A stretch of DNA of 64,000 nt from Aplectana chamaeleonis (GCA_029168955.1 JAPDOI010000149.1:859001-923000); one strand, 5' to 3'; counted from the stretch's first letter, positions 21,105 through 32,713 are shown. Notes: generated from the sequence alone by a model not told the origin. Made by a program: numbers and translations.

Positions 21105-21320
21105 AGAGTCTATCGGCTTCGCCATCTCAACCGTGTTGTCGCGAATATTCACTGCTTCAGCCGCGCGCAGTGAAACTCGTCCATTTTTAACCGAAAACAA
21201 AAGCAACCGTTATTCCTCTATTTTTCGTTGGTTTTTTTGCTAGTTCTCCATAATACCTGCTCCAAACCTTCGCTTTATGTCATAAGATCAATACCTTTTC
21301 TGAGCGTGTCTGTTGCCTTT
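21105..21320. repeat. Direct repeat pair with 22275-22510
   Basis: Blocks such as TATCGGCTTCGCCATCTCAACCG and CCAAACCTTCG.TTTATGT occur in the same order in both places, about 1.17 kb apart, with moderate divergence. Non-coding. Confidence 0.6.
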
Positions 21321-22274
21321 AAAGCAAAGCAAGATTTCACGAATAATAATGAAAGGAATGCACAAAGTTCCACGGATTTTGTTAAAGGCGTACACGCTCG
21401 AAAAAAGTTGTTGAGATGACGACGTTACTGGGGTCCTATGCCTCCAAAAACACTGCGACGCATAAGTATAGCAACACCTTCGAAATAGGCGTATTAAATG
21501 TTGGATCGAAGTTTTGGATATTGGGGAGAAATTCTATGTTTTCTCCTAATGCAAAAACGATGGATCAGGTGGTATGACCGCAATTCGCCTTTCTTGCCCT
21601 TTGTTATAGGTAAAAGTCTATATTTCGCCCGACGCATAAGTATAGTAACACTTGAGCAACATGGGAATATCTCATGATGATCGCCAGAATGAGTAGTTTT
21701 CACGTGTATTTTTATGGAACTGGTTCAAGGTTATGCTACTCGTCCATTTTCCCGGTGGAATTCACCTGTCTGCTGACGGGAAAACTCAAGTTTACTCCTA
21801 CCATAATCCTAGACTTGGATTTCGGTGGGTTTCCAGCAAGTTAGGACGACCAGCTGGATGTAGTTTTAAGTGAATCCTGAATCGCTCAACGTCTGTGGTT
21901 GCCGAGATTTTGGGAAGCGAGACATTGCACGGCGAGTTCCCAGTAACATGGCGTCGGCTCTGACGATTCCCTACGAATTGTCGCTGTGTTTCCCGACAAA
22001 CAACATTCCCTACTAAAACAACCACTGCTACAACATTGTGGGCTCTGAAGTGAAACAATCTCATCGCTCTGGACTATTTTACAAAATGGCTAGCCTTTAG
22101 CCTGCGCGATCAAACATGAGCAGGAATTTGGAAAACTTGAATGCTCCACGCAACAAGGCGCCGCTTTTCAAATCGTGCATAATGTCATCTTCTTCAGCTA
22201 TAGCGGAATTGGAATTTCTTTAAAAAACGTGTTTTAGTTGGAAAAGATGGTTTTGGATAGTTTTTGGAACTTCC
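21321..22274. other. No gene seen; short internal repeats
   Basis: CGACGCATAAGTATAG occurs at about 21456 and 21630. Nothing else recognised. Confidence 0.4.
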
Positions 22275-22510
22275 AACGACGTAAGCGTGGAAGTACAGGC
22301 CGTGGAAGTCTATTGGCATTTCTTTCACAACCATTTTATCGTTAGCTTCGCTATTTCAACCGAGAGGGCTTGCTGAGGTGTAACTCGTCCACATTCACTC
22401 CATAACGAAAACAACCCGTTATTCCTCTGCTTGCATCCAGTTTTTGCAGTTTTTTTTTGTTAGTTGGCCATACTAACAGTTCCAAACCTTCGATTTATGT
22501 GATACAATTT
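22275..22510. repeat. Second copy of the 21105-21320 repeat
   Basis: Same block order as 21105-21320, ending TTTTTGAGCGTGTGGCCTCT against TTTCTGAGCGTGTCTGTTGCC. Confidence 0.6.
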
Positions 22511-23734
22511 TTGAGCGTGTGGCCTCTAAGGTGACTAAAAATGCTCAGAATAACCAACCGAATCCCATAGAACACCGGCGACACCATGATCTTTCCAGTT
22601 CTGCTTCAGGTTAAGTACGAACGATCCGATTGTCACAGACTTTTCTCTGGCGGAGAACTTTTTCATAGGAGCCTGCAAACAGATCTCGCTTAAAAGGTGG
22701 GAATTACTCTGCCAATTCAAGACTTGATGCCTCAGCGAAAAAGACTTGACGCTCATGTACAAGTCGGCATGAAGTCTTAATTTGCCGCGTTAAATTCACT
22801 GTATGGGTGAATTTGCCGCTAGGATAGGTGAGAATAAAGTGAATATCCCGTGAAAATGGTGCGAACTGGCAGCGAGAGAGGGTCCAATTTACCCCGAAAA
22901 TGAGGTGAAATTACCTCGAAAAATGGGTGAGTTTACCTCGAAAATTTCACGAATTTGATGGTCCACAGCGCAAGAAGCCCCGCCTTGTCCGCAACATGGG
23001 CGTAATCTCCGCAGAGGTCTGCGGTTAGGAGCCACCCTCTGCGGACTGCGGCGTAACTCGCCCCCCCCACGCCGTGAGGATACCCACTGTATCCTCCCAG
23101 CAGCCAAAATTATGCTGGCCTCCGGAGAGTGACCCGAAGTCACCTTTCAGGGCCGGCATCAGAATGCCGAATGAGGACTCTAGTGAGAAGAGGCGGCTTC
23201 TATACCGGCTGTGCTCATAGTAAACACATCGAGACGTGATCAATTGTTTTATCATGTTTTCGCTGAGATGTTTTCACTTGTTTAGAAATTTCTGACATGC
23301 CAGCAACGGCGGTAATTTCACCCTTTGCGCTGACTGATATCCGACCGCTCAGCAAATTCACCCTTTGCGCGGATAAGCTTTGATGACGGCGCTAAAGGTG
23401 ATTTCGATGCCTAATGATAACAGAGCGTGATAAAGGCCGCTTTCCCCGAAGCATCAAGTTTCGAATTGGCAGAGTACATGAATGCCGACTTCTGTATTGA
23501 AAGATGTCAATTTATGTGCAAAAGTGTTCGATAGCTCGAAGACCTCATTTAACCCTTCTGACTGAGCTCCGCTATAGATTTTCTGCAGTTTTCGTTTCCG
23601 GAAACGCCGGACACATCAAGAAAGCTCGGGACGCGGATAATCAATATATCTCTTATACACAAACTGATGCGCTTAGAATTTCTATGTTATATGTGTAGGA
23701 ATTTTAATATAGCGCAAATTTTTCGCAAAAATAG
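22511..23734. other. No assigned gene; one coding-like minus frame
   Basis: A 75-codon minus-strand frame at 22535-22762 (containing MKKFSAREKSVTIGSFVLNL) has protein-like composition but no partner exons or family. 22860-23340 contains repeated GGTGAATTTACC-like words in both orientations. The rest shows nothing. Confidence 0.3.
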
Positions 23735-24250
23735 CATTTTGCTGCGTTTTTTGGGGCGCACTAAGCGCCGCATCGCCATAACTCGCTCCAGGATTGACGA
23801 ACTAGCTTCCTAAGGGAATCATCGTGTTCCTTTAATGAGATAAATGCAACGATATGTGAAAGTGGTATTTCTGACTCAGGTATTTCGTCAGAAAAACGTG
23901 TACTTCCTGCTGGAATCCCCATCGATCGCTGGTCAAGTTATCCTCTCTAAAAAAAACGAAATTCTCATCACTCATGGCGCGTGCGGCGCGCGCGATGCGG
24001 CGGCCTCCGTCTCCCTTCTTCTCTCTAGCTGTCCCTAACCTCCGCTCCAGACTAGCACGCGCAGGAGCGTTCTCCATGCTGAAAAATACTTCTTGAGAAT
24101 TCTAACTGAGCCGAATTTTGATAGCAGTAAGAATGAAAAAACGCTTCTTTGGCGATCTCTAAACCCAAAACGCAGGAAAACATCGAAAACGTATCGCTTT
24201 GAAGCAAAGTATAGCTGCGCCGCGCTTAGTGCGCGCAAAAGAAACGCCAC
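23735..24250. mobile_element. Possible inverted-repeat element, ends with GCGCACTAAGCGC
   Basis: TTGGGGCGCACTAAGCGCCG (23750-23772) matches the complement of CGCGCTTAGTGCGCGCAAAA (24221-24240). The same kind of word opens the left arm of the long element at 38855. The interior is G+C-rich around 23970-24060. Confidence 0.4.
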
Positions 24251-24314
24251 GGAACCCCGTTTTTACAAGGAATCTGCTCGGTAATGTAGAGTTGAGTGAA
24301 CCTGATTATCCTCA

Positions 24315-24556
24315 TAGAGTACAAGAGCCTGTGTGTCGACTGCTGATGACGTCATACTTGCGACTGCCAATTACAATGATCATGGGTGTCCAATAAATCT
24401 GCATAGCATAATCGCTGTTCTATCTGAAATCATGTTTTATCACCTATATCTGTTAAAAACGTTTCCAATAACAATTCCACCGCTAATTGTTGAACAGATG
24501 CCAGCTTGGAGCCTATCAGATGTCACACATGTTCCGGTAGAGGATTTAGAAGGTAC
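24315..24556 (+). CDS. Possible host exon, product unknown
   Basis: Open from just after TAG at 24315-24317 to a consensus donor (GAAG/GTACGT at 24555). It encodes a hydrophobic, protein-like sequence containing INLHSIIAVLSEIMFYHLYL and PPLIVEQMPAWSLSDV. The acceptor side is weak. I do not recognise the family and found no neighbouring exons. Confidence 0.3.
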
Positions 24557-24809
24557 GTTTGCACAATTTTTTTCTTGGTAATAGTTGGGAGATTTTTCAA
24601 GGATGGGATAACAATACAGGTCGTCATTTTAGTGTTGGGTGGGGACAAAACAGGTTATAGGTCAAGAAATTGGGCAACCTGCCAGAGCCGAAGAACAATT
24701 CAAGGTCACAGAACACCCGAAAGTTATTTTTCAAATTTCACGATTTCAAAAAAATAATTTTTTAGATTCTATGCTTATCTTGGGGTAAAGTCGCTCGCTG
24801 ATCCCAATA

Positions 24810-25345
24810 GTTTTGTGGTTTTGAATCGGCCCCGCGCGCAACCCCTTTTTCTAAATCTCAGTTCAGAGTAAACGTAGAAATTAAAGCTAAAATGCGTTGA
24901 AAAGAGCGTTAAAAGTTGGTAATACCATCCAAAAATGGTTTGGAATGGTTCTTAGGTTTTCGAGTAAAAAGTGAAAAACCGCGCGTTTTTGTTGTTAATC
25001 TCCTTTTTTTCAGACGGCGTACACGATCTTGTTGGTACACTCAAAATTGAGCTAGGGAGCTCATTTTTGGGCAGGAGGCTGGAAATGGATGCAGGTCGCT
25101 CCTATTCCAATTTGAACTTGATACCTTAACTTTGAAGGGTACCTCAAAATCGTGGGTTTGCATACTAAATTAGCCTTGGAGCACGAAAACAGCTTTTTTC
25201 TGCTACGGCTGTGGAGACCGGGGTGTGTGGGTGGATCTGCAGCCAACTAACACAGGTCGTCGGAGGTAAGTACTGAACTTGTCAGAATTCGTACTCATGA
25301 CCCATCATCGATCGATAATCAATATTATCGATTTTCCCGGTTTTT
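24810..25345. repeat. Long dispersed repeat, copy 2
   Basis: Direct match to 5640-6200, with the same GGAAATGGATGCAGGTCGCT block at 25080-25100. It runs into the ATCGAT units. Confidence 0.7.
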
Positions 25346-25600
25346 GCGAAAAATGCGGCGAGGGGTGGTGATTACTTATGGGATTGGTTTTCTTGGTTGG
25401 GCAATTTTGACCATCAGTCATTAATTGATAAATACCAATCAATAATATCGATTTTTTCGCCTGTTGCACAAAATGCCGCAATGATTGTTAATGGCTTTAA
25501 GTCACTTGTTTGGGAAATTCTTCTCATCATGCAAAATCGAATATTAATGATCAATAATATCGATTTTTCACATGTTGCACAGAATGCGGCAATGAATGGT
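25300..25600. repeat. About 110-bp ATCGAT-type units, three in a row
   Basis: AATATTATCGATTTTC (25320), AATAATATCGATTTTT (25440) and AATAATATCGATTTTTCAC (25555) are each followed by TGTTGCACAAAATGC-like text. Related single units occur at 6170, 6660 and 7840. Confidence 0.6.
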
Positions 25601-25745
25601 GTTTTTTTATGGTTGTGCGTCACAAGTTGCAGAAGTTGCACTCATACGACAAAATCGTGTGTTAGATGTTTCATCTTTCTAAACTGGAAATCGTTGAGCA
25701 AAATTGAAGTCAGAAAGGGAACCTTCGGGAAAATATGTGAAATTT

Positions 25746-26923
25746 CTGAAAATTTAGCTTCCTGGCAATAGTAACGATTTGGCATTGCCACTGAAGGCAG
25801 TGTTCACGATAAAAAATGTGTTTCAGTTTTCACAAGGAATGTGTAGTGGAGGGGTACATTGTAACGTTGACGTCGAATGTAGCCTCCATTTCCCAGCTAC
25901 TCGCAGTTTTCTTTATCACTATCATAAAAGCAACGCGGTTTTTAGAATGATTGCCTTATTTTCATTATTGAGGTTTTCGAAAAACAGCCGCTTCGCATCT
26001 TCGATTGTGATAATACGACTGCGAGTAGCGAGGAAATTAAGGATACGCATGAAAACGAGCCAGGAAGAGCCCGAAGTTGCCACTTTGAGCGCACGGCAAA
26101 CCCCAAAAGCGCAATGCCCGCCCTTCGACGTGAACAAATGAATGCTCGAGATCGTGAGATGAGCGATGGTTTCCGATCAATAGCTCCGTTCTTTCCTTCA
26201 TTCTCGACTTCTGTCTCTACTCAGGTCAGCTCGCTTACATCGGCTACGAAGGACGGAAGTTACAAGCCTCAGAAAACTTGTCCACCATGTTTCCCAAGCT
26301 CAATTTTTGAGGGACCGTAACTTCGTTCCCAGAAGGTCGTTTACGATTTCAGAGACATCATTGGAATCAGCGTCGGACCGTTTTCAAGATGGGTGAGGAA
26401 GCTGAAACACGATTTTTACCGTGAACACTGCCTTTAAGAAGTCAAAAAAGGTTTCAAAAATATCATGAAATATCCTAAAAAAATGATTTGCCGTAAAATA
26501 GCCTGGAGTAATAAAAAAGTTAGGAAATGAAGTGAAATAACCAAAAATGCGATATGGTGGTCGATCATCTCACAAGCTTCTCCGTTAAACTTATCAAAAC
26601 GAAATCAAGCGCGCAACGGAAACATTAAGCGATTTTTGAAAATTGTGATAAGGGAATTAGCATAGGTCACGCTAGGTGAACGCGACGCTCCAATTCATAT
26701 CGCGCTTGATTTCGCTTTGATAAGTTTAACGGATAAGCTTGTGAGATGATCGACCATCAAATCGCATTTTTGGTTATTTCACTTCATTTCCTAACTTTTT
26801 TATTACTCGAGGCTACTTTACGCCAAATCGTTTTTTAAGATATTTCATGATATTTTTGAATTTTTTTTGACTTCTTAATGGCATCGCCAAATCTTTACTT
26901 TTGCCAGTAAGCTAAATTTTCAG
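25746..26923. mobile_element. Palindromic MITE, copy 2, split by a TTAA MITE
   Basis: Same family as 8032-8621: starts CTGAAAATTTAGCTTCCTGG and ends GCTAAATTTTCAG. Removing 25795-26433 leaves a palindrome of about 540 bp. The unbroken right arm preserves the original target (CCATTAAGAAGTC in complement), so this copy shows an internal empty site for the inserted element. Confidence 0.85.
25795..26433. mobile_element. TTAA-type MITE, family A, 639 bp, nested
   Basis: Left end AGGCAGTGTTCACGAT after CTGA (25791-25794); right end CCGTGAACACTGCCT followed by TTAA (26434-26437). It carries the family A core plus about 150 bp of extra left-hand sequence relative to the 486-bp copies. Confidence 0.88.
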
Positions 26924-26937
26924 GAGTAACGTTTCTG

Positions 26938-27690
26938 AGGTTAGACTGTGCCTTCAAGGGTCGTCCGCGAAAAAGGCCACATCTCTTGGGCAACAAGCAT
27001 GATCTCACATTTAGCCACGATAGTATACAACAAGTTCCGCATATTCCGTGTGGAAGTGAATTCTTCATACAATTCCACTGAAAAATCGGGTCTTCGGGTA
27101 GACTTTTCGGCCAGAATTTGGCAAGTAAAACGCAAAAATACCTCCAGAATGTTCCGTTTCCGAGCTTGTTACGACAATGAGGTTCGAGGAAATTCTCGCA
27201 TCCACGCCGGAATTTCGCTCACGTAGAGTTTCCAACCTCCTGAATATCAGGGAGCGCTTCTTCACTATCTTGAAATCTAAAAAAATTCCAGGTCTCCAAT
27301 CCACGCGCAATAATCGGGGAGCGCCGCCGTTAACTAACCCGTTACATATAGGATACTTCTTCTGGTGGGGTGGTATGTTACGCTTCAAACATACCACCCC
27401 ACCAGAACAAGTTCTTCCAGATTCGAAAAAAAACTCGAAAACCGAATTTTTAATGGACCCATTTGTCAGATCTTCACGGAATATTCGGAACACGCTTTTC
27501 ACAGATATATGGCAATCGATTGTCGACGAGAAACAGCTCAAGTCGAGCTCACTCAGCCTTCCCGTCGCTTCAGAGCTGTCAGTTCTTTTCACACAGTGCT
27601 ATCGCCACAACAATACGCTTCCCTTGGAGAGAGCCGTGATTAGGAACGAGGTGAGAACTCGGAGAATCCGTTGTCCTCTCTAACCCAATT
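26938..27690. repeat. Imperfect inverted repeat with long overlapping frames
   Basis: 27030-27120 (TATTCCGTG, then TTCCACTGAAAAATCGG) pairs loosely with the complement of 27420-27490. Open frames of 168 codons (+, 27177) and 175 codons (-, 27592) overlap here. Neither resembles a known family and the mirror symmetry explains their mutual openness. Confidence 0.4.
27360..27407. repeat. Perfect 20-bp hairpin with 8-nt loop
   Basis: TTCTGGTGGGGTGGTATGTT at 27360-27379 is exactly complementary to 27388-27407. The loop is ACGCTTCA. Confidence 0.9.
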
Positions 27691-27882
27691 TCGAAAAACT
27701 TACCTGTGAATTCGACTCAACTTACTTGACGGCTTCATGCAACTTACTGCGTTTAATTCACAAGTAACTTACTTTTTCTTATCGCATTATTGAGACTAAG
27801 GAAATACTATAAGCGTTCGATGAGAGCAGAAAGCGATTTGGTTCACGATTTACGCTGATTCTGTTTGAAATAATCGTATATA

Positions 27883-28132
27883 CAGTTCACATCCGCACTG
27901 CCGTCCAGTCCTCAAAGTGCACGCTGATTGCGAAAGCGCGCTGCGGCGCGGTTGCGAGTATCCTCAGACAGGAATGTGGGATCACCCGGGCGGTGGGATC
28001 ACACTGGCACCAAAGGCAAAAACCGTCCGGGTGATCTCACATCCCTGTCTGAGGATACTCGCAACCGCGCCGCAGCGCGCTTTCGCAATCAGCGTCACTT
28101 TGCGGACTGAACGGCAGTGCGGAGGTGAACTG
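27883..28132. mobile_element. 250-bp palindromic MITE with TA duplication
   Basis: TA at 27881-27882 and 28133-28134. The element starts CAGTTCACATCCGCACTGCC and ends with its near complement. Arms of about 105 bp include GCGCTGCGGCGCGGTTGCGA; the loop is about 35 bp. Confidence 0.85.
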
Positions 28133-28136
28133 TACA

Positions 28137-28369
28137 CTGTGTCTCAAAAGTCTAGACCCCCCCAATGATTTGTTATTGGGTCCGAGTCAGATTTGTCGCG
28201 GGACGTATGATTAGCACTGAACTCGCAATGCGGGACAGTTCTAGTGTTTAACATTTCAGTGGTCGGAGTGAAAAAGTACGTAACTTTTGGCATCAAACCA
28301 CAAAAAAAGCTGTTTCAGACATATAGACGCATTTCCGGAAATGTGAGGAAAACACTATCTCTCTCTGTC
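28137..28369. mobile_element. Mariner-like remnant, copy 1
   Basis: TGTCTCAAAAGTCTAGACCC near 28140 looks like a Tc1/mariner tip. 28260-28360 matches the complement of 52180-52300 (AAAAAGT.CGTAAC.TT, then CTGTTTCA.A.ATAG.C). It is cut at its right side by the TTAA element starting 28374. Its frame fragments (KKYVTFGIKPQKKLFQTYRR) are repeat-derived. Confidence 0.5.
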
Positions 28370-28373
28370 TTAA

Positions 28374-29307
28374 AAGGCAGGGTTCTCGATAAAATCGGTT
28401 GTTGTGCTATCTCCGTAGAATGGTAGATCTGGCCATCACAAAAGTGAAAATAAGTAAAAAATTGGAGAAAAAACGCTCAGGAGAAAGTTATGGCTTGGTG
28501 TCCTCCCGCCCCCAATTATCGAGATTTGGGTAAAAGCCTGTTTTGTCAACTTTTATTTTGCTTCTTAAAGTCAGTGTTCACGATAATCTTCAATTTTGAG
28601 ATTATTCGCTATATTGATTAAGTGGCCCCCGGGTAGAACTAAAATGACGTTGAAACTGAGAAAAACGCACTAGAAGTGCTCGAAATACTTAAGTATCACC
28701 CCGCCTCTTAAGTATCACAGGAAGTGTTTGTTGCGACAATGAAATGTTTTGTGGACCCGTATTTTGCAATTCTCTACTATCTATTGATCCGTTCTTTCCT
28801 TAGTGCCCTAACTAATCCTGTTTTGTCTGAAATATTCTTCCATTTTTGATTTGCTCCATTTTTTACCGGTGACAACCACCGTGAACATGTTCATCCAATC
28901 GGACAACTAGTCCATGCTTTGAAACAATGTCACTGAAATACGACGTTTTAATGCGTTTCTCGCCGTTTCTTCGTTATTTTAGTATTACCTGGGGGCCAAC
29001 GAATTGTTTTATGTGAAAAACTCGGGGACGAAAATCATCGTGAACACTGCCTTTAAGTAATTTCTGAACATTTCTGGAGACTACTGATTACTTTAACAGC
29101 AAATTAAATGTCGGCAAAGCAAGCATTATTGGAAATCGCGTTAATTAGGGGGCCGGCCGACACCAGTAATTAGCCATTATACTTTGTTTTTGGGCGATTT
29201 TTTCGCGCGAATTTCCGGGTTTTTTCACTTACTTTCACTTTTTTGATGGCCAAATCTACATTCTTATGAACAGAGCTAAAAAGCCGTTTTTATCGCGAAT
29301 CCTGCCT
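28374..29307. mobile_element. TTAA-type MITE, family B, carrying a nested family C copy
   Basis: Left end AAGGCAGGGTTCTCGATAAA after TTAA (28370-28373); right end ATCGCGAATCCTGCCT at 29307. Without the nested 484-bp element it is about 445 bp, matching the family B copies at 31826-32262 and 32267-32709 (shared GGGGGCCGGCC block). The right-hand TTAA has decayed to TCTC. Confidence 0.85.
28569..29052. mobile_element. TTAA-type MITE, family C, nested in family B
   Basis: TTAA at 28565-28568 and 29053-29056. Ends AGTCAGTGTTCACGAT and ATCGTGAACACTGCCT. The family B copies at about 32012 and 32505 show the same site without the insert. The interior is related to 10190-10600. Confidence 0.9.
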
Positions 29308-30290
29308 TCTCAGGCAAACTCAAATGTCGACAGCAGGTTTCTGAGGTGTCGTCACAGAGCACATCAGCCGAGGACACGAAAAAATTGGTGATTTCGGAGC
29401 GAGAGAACCTGGTATCACGCCGAAAAGTCCAGCTGTAGACTTCCTAGCGCCGGATTAGGAGACGGCGGCATGGCATAACCGAAACCCCGAAAGGTTCAGC
29501 TGTCGACCTGCTACCGCCGGATTTATGGATTTTGCTGTAGACATCCTATCGCCGGGCTTTTATTAAAAGGGTAGCCAACTTCAAAATTCGGAGCAATTAT
29601 ACGAACTGAACCTTCGCAGGATTCAAAAACTATTGCTATTATTACTCCACCCAGCTGTTATTGTAGAGTCCCCATGCTCGACTGCCCTTGTGCATGGTCA
29701 TTTCGGTTTTTTTTTCTGCCGTAATTGTTATCGAGGTGTAACTCTTACTAACTCAATATCTGAGCTATTTCGCAACAGGTACAAGAAAAAATAATAATTG
29801 ATTTACTTTTGAACCAATTCCGTTTTTACCGGCTTTATTTGAGGCTAGGATATAAAAACTAAGAGATTTGGACGAAATAACTATATATAAAACTTTTGAC
29901 TATGTAAGGACTTGATTATGGTACTGAAACGGGTTAATCAAATTTCTCCAATGGGGCAAAATTCTCAGTTTCCGGGACTTTTTTCGAAACAGGAACTCCT
30001 AGCATAGCTTCATTATCCGAAGAATTTCCCTCACCAAACCTCACATTTACGGGTATAGGTATTATTCACAATGTCGTGTCTGATTATGAGTAGTTTCCCG
30101 AATGTGGTTATTTTTTTCAGAAAACCTCGAAAACTGTTAAAATAGAATCTCCGAAAAATGGTTGATAAATGGCAAAATGAATTTAGGCAGAAGGATAAAT
30201 CATTGTGCAGAAATATCAAATTAGAAGTTGATTGGCATGAAGACGTTGGATGATGAAGATATAATGGGAATCGTACTTCCCAAATAAATA
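29308..30290. other. Repeat-derived tract; one possible terminal exon
   Basis: 29310-29340 (CAGGCAAACTCAAATGTCGA) is the complement of 33559-33589, and GTCGACCTGCTACCGCCGG-like words recur at 29430, 29500 and 29540. From about 29596 to TAA near 29793 a plus frame encodes a basic, Cys-containing sequence (RRIQKLLLLLLHPAVIVE ... FRNRYKKK), which could be the end of a small gene. Nothing confirms it. 29800-30290 shows nothing. Confidence 0.25.
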
Positions 30291-31041
30291 CATACGCCAA
30301 ATTGCGTACGCACGCGATTGCGCGTAATCGTCCAGCCTTCGCACAGTGTCCACACCTAAACCCCTACGCGATTTTCGCCTCGCGCTGACTTATACCATCG
30401 CATCGCTCCGCGAAAACTCTGTACGCCATCTGAGACACTCCGCGCTGGACGCTCACTCTCGTTCTTGGCTCCTCGTGTGGGTCTCCGTGCTCGCCGTTCA
30501 CTCTCGCGCGGCGCGATGCATGCCCCCCTGGATGGGCGACAAGCGCGTCGAGCACACCCCGCGCGGTGAAAAGTTTCATATCCCACCGCGCGCTTGCGGA
30601 TAGGACTATGAAAGATGCTCAAGCAGCGTGCCGCCGCACTTCTGACCCAGACTGAGGGCGCCTGAGTGATATAAATCCAAATCATTAGAAGATTCGAGTA
30701 TTTGAGTATTCGATTCAACCAGAAGTTCCGATTTCTGATTTTTTCGAATGTTCTTTTCACTCGGGAATTTCGATTCTTGCTTTTTTCAAACCTTCGATTC
30801 ATTCAGAAATTTAAATCATTCGTGTTTCGGAATATTCGGTTTGCTCGAAAAGCTTGAATATTGGATTTTCTGAATAGTCAGCCAATTTTCTGCCACAACA
30901 TTCAAATTTCCGGCCATTGAAAAAAAACGTGCAGAAAGTATTCATGATCTATTCGGGAATGTTCCGAAAAAATCTGATTTTCATTCGAGTATTCGGATAT
31001 GTTTTCCAAGTATGCATTCGCCTCGAACAGAAGACAGGTTT
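30291..31041. other. G+C-rich patch then ATTCG-rich simple sequence
   Basis: 30300-30640 is G+C-rich with repeated CTCACTCTCG words and opposite open frames. 30690-31030 is a degenerate array of ATTCGA/GAATATTC words, continued after the MITE at 31560-31780 and in complement at 33000-33260. No gene seen. Confidence 0.5.
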
Positions 31042-31045
31042 TTAA

Positions 31046-31529
31046 AGGCAGTGTTCACGATAGAAATCGTTTTTCTGTTTTTCCGCCTATCTTGAAAACG
31101 GTCCCATGCTGATTCCAATGATGTTTTTGGAATCGTAAAAGACCTTCTAGGAACGCAGTTATGGTCCCTCAAAAATTGAGCTAGGTAAGCATGGTGGACG
31201 AGTTGTCCGAGGCTTTTAACTTCCGTCTTTTGCAGCCGATGTATGCGAGCTGACCTGAGTAGAGAGATAAGTTGGGAATGAAGGGAAGAACGGGGCTATT
31301 GATCGGAAACGATCGCTCATCTCACAATCTCGAGCATTCATTTATTCACGTCAGTGGGCGTGGAAAGTGCATCTGGGGTGACGAGCTGATGGGTTTCCAA
31401 CTTTGGGGCCGTAGGGGACCGTTCTGAGCCCATTTTTCTCAGTTTTTTCAACGTTAGGGTTCCGCTAGGCCCCGCAGCTGCCGATATTCACCAAAAAATC
31501 AGACATGGTTTTTATCGTGGACACTGCCT
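31046..31529. mobile_element. TTAA-type MITE, family A, 484 bp
   Basis: TTAA at 31042-31045 and 31530-31533. Ends AGGCAGTGTTCACGAT and ATCGTGGACACTGCCT. Same core as 15641-16126. Confidence 0.9.
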
Positions 31530-31825
31530 TTAAATACAACCGTTCAGTCAAAAAAGAGGGCTTGGAATTTTTCCACTCAATCCGAAATTTCAAAAATGCG
31601 TCATTCGAGGATTGAATTCATCCGAAAATTCTTAAAATTTCTCGTTGGAATTTACTCGCGCACTCGATAATTTTTAAGTGGTCACAATCGAAAATCTTAT
31701 TCATCAGAAATTTTTCAATAGTGGCTCTCCGCATAATTCATTCATCTGAGGGGTTCTGAAAACGCGAAATTCGAATTATTGTCTTGTCTAAAACCTAACG
31801 ACGATTGCCCATGTTTATTAATTAG

Positions 31826-32262
31826 AGGCAGGTTTGCGATAAAAACGGTTGTTGTGCTATCGTCATGAGAAAGTAGATCTGACCATCACGAATAGGAAAA
31901 TATGTGGAAAGTTGTAGAAAAAGCGCTCAGGAACAAGTTATTGCTTTGTCCTTCGCCTTCAGTTATCGAGATTTCTTTAAATGCCTGTTTTGTCAACATT
32001 TATTTTGCTTCTAAAATAATTTCTGAGCACTTCTGTAGACTACTATTTTAAGAGCAAAATAAAAGGCGGATAAACATGCATCAATGAAAATCTCGTTAAT
32101 TAGGGGGCCGGCCAACACCGGTAATTAGCCGTCACACCTTGTTGTTTAGCGTTTTTACCGCAAATTTCCGGGGTTTTTTTCACTTATTTTTCCTTTTGTT
32201 GTGACCAAATCTACACTCTCATGAAGAGAGCTCAAAAACCGTTTTTATCGCGAACCCTGCCT
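31826..32262. mobile_element. TTAA-type MITE, family B, 437 bp
   Basis: Left flank TTAG (31822-31825), end AGGCAGGTTTGCGATAAAAA; right end TATCGCGAACCCTGCCT, then TTAA at 32263-32266, which is shared with the next element. Confidence 0.88.
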
Positions 32263-32266
32263 TTAA

Positions 32267-32709
32267 AGGCAGGGTTCGCGATAAAAACAATTTTTGAGCT
32301 CTCTTTATAAGAATGTAGGCTTGGCCATCGCAAAAGTAAAAATACGTGGAAAAACCCGTAAATTAGCGGGAAAAACGCTTAAAAACAAAGTATAACGGCT
32401 AATTACCGGTGTCGGCCGGCCCCCTAATTAACGCGATTTTCATCAATGCTCGCTTATCCGATATTAATTTCGCTGTTAAAGCAATCAGTGGCCTCCAGAA
32501 ATGTTCAGAAATTAGTTTTGAAGCAGAATAAAAGTTGAAAAAACAGGCTTTTACCCAAATCTCGATAATTGGGGGCGGGAGGACACCAAGCCATAACTTA
32601 CTCCTGAGCGTTTTTTCTCCAATTTTTTACTTATTTTCACTTTTGTGATGGCCAGATCTACCATTCCATGGGTATATCACAACAACCGATTTTATCGAGA
32701 ACTCTGCCT
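32267..32709. mobile_element. TTAA-type MITE, family B, 443 bp, inverted next to its sibling
   Basis: Starts AGGCAGGGTTCGCGATAAAA directly after the shared TTAA; ends TCGAGAACTCTGCCT before TTAA (32710-32713). It is the mirror image of 31826-32262, so the pair forms a near 880-bp palindrome. Confidence 0.88.
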
Positions 32710-32713
32710 TTAA

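Noticed and set aside
25300..25600. CRISPR-like array of ATCGAT units
   Set aside because: Eukaryotic context, units of about 110 bp with diverged whole-length similarity, no unique spacers.
27065..27683. Overlapping 168- and 175-codon frames on opposite strands
   Set aside because: Imperfect inverted repeat, no family, no codon evidence favouring either strand.
30356..30802. 148-codon minus frame, Arg-rich
   Set aside because: Runs from simple ATTCG-type sequence into a G+C-rich repeat; biased composition, no domain.
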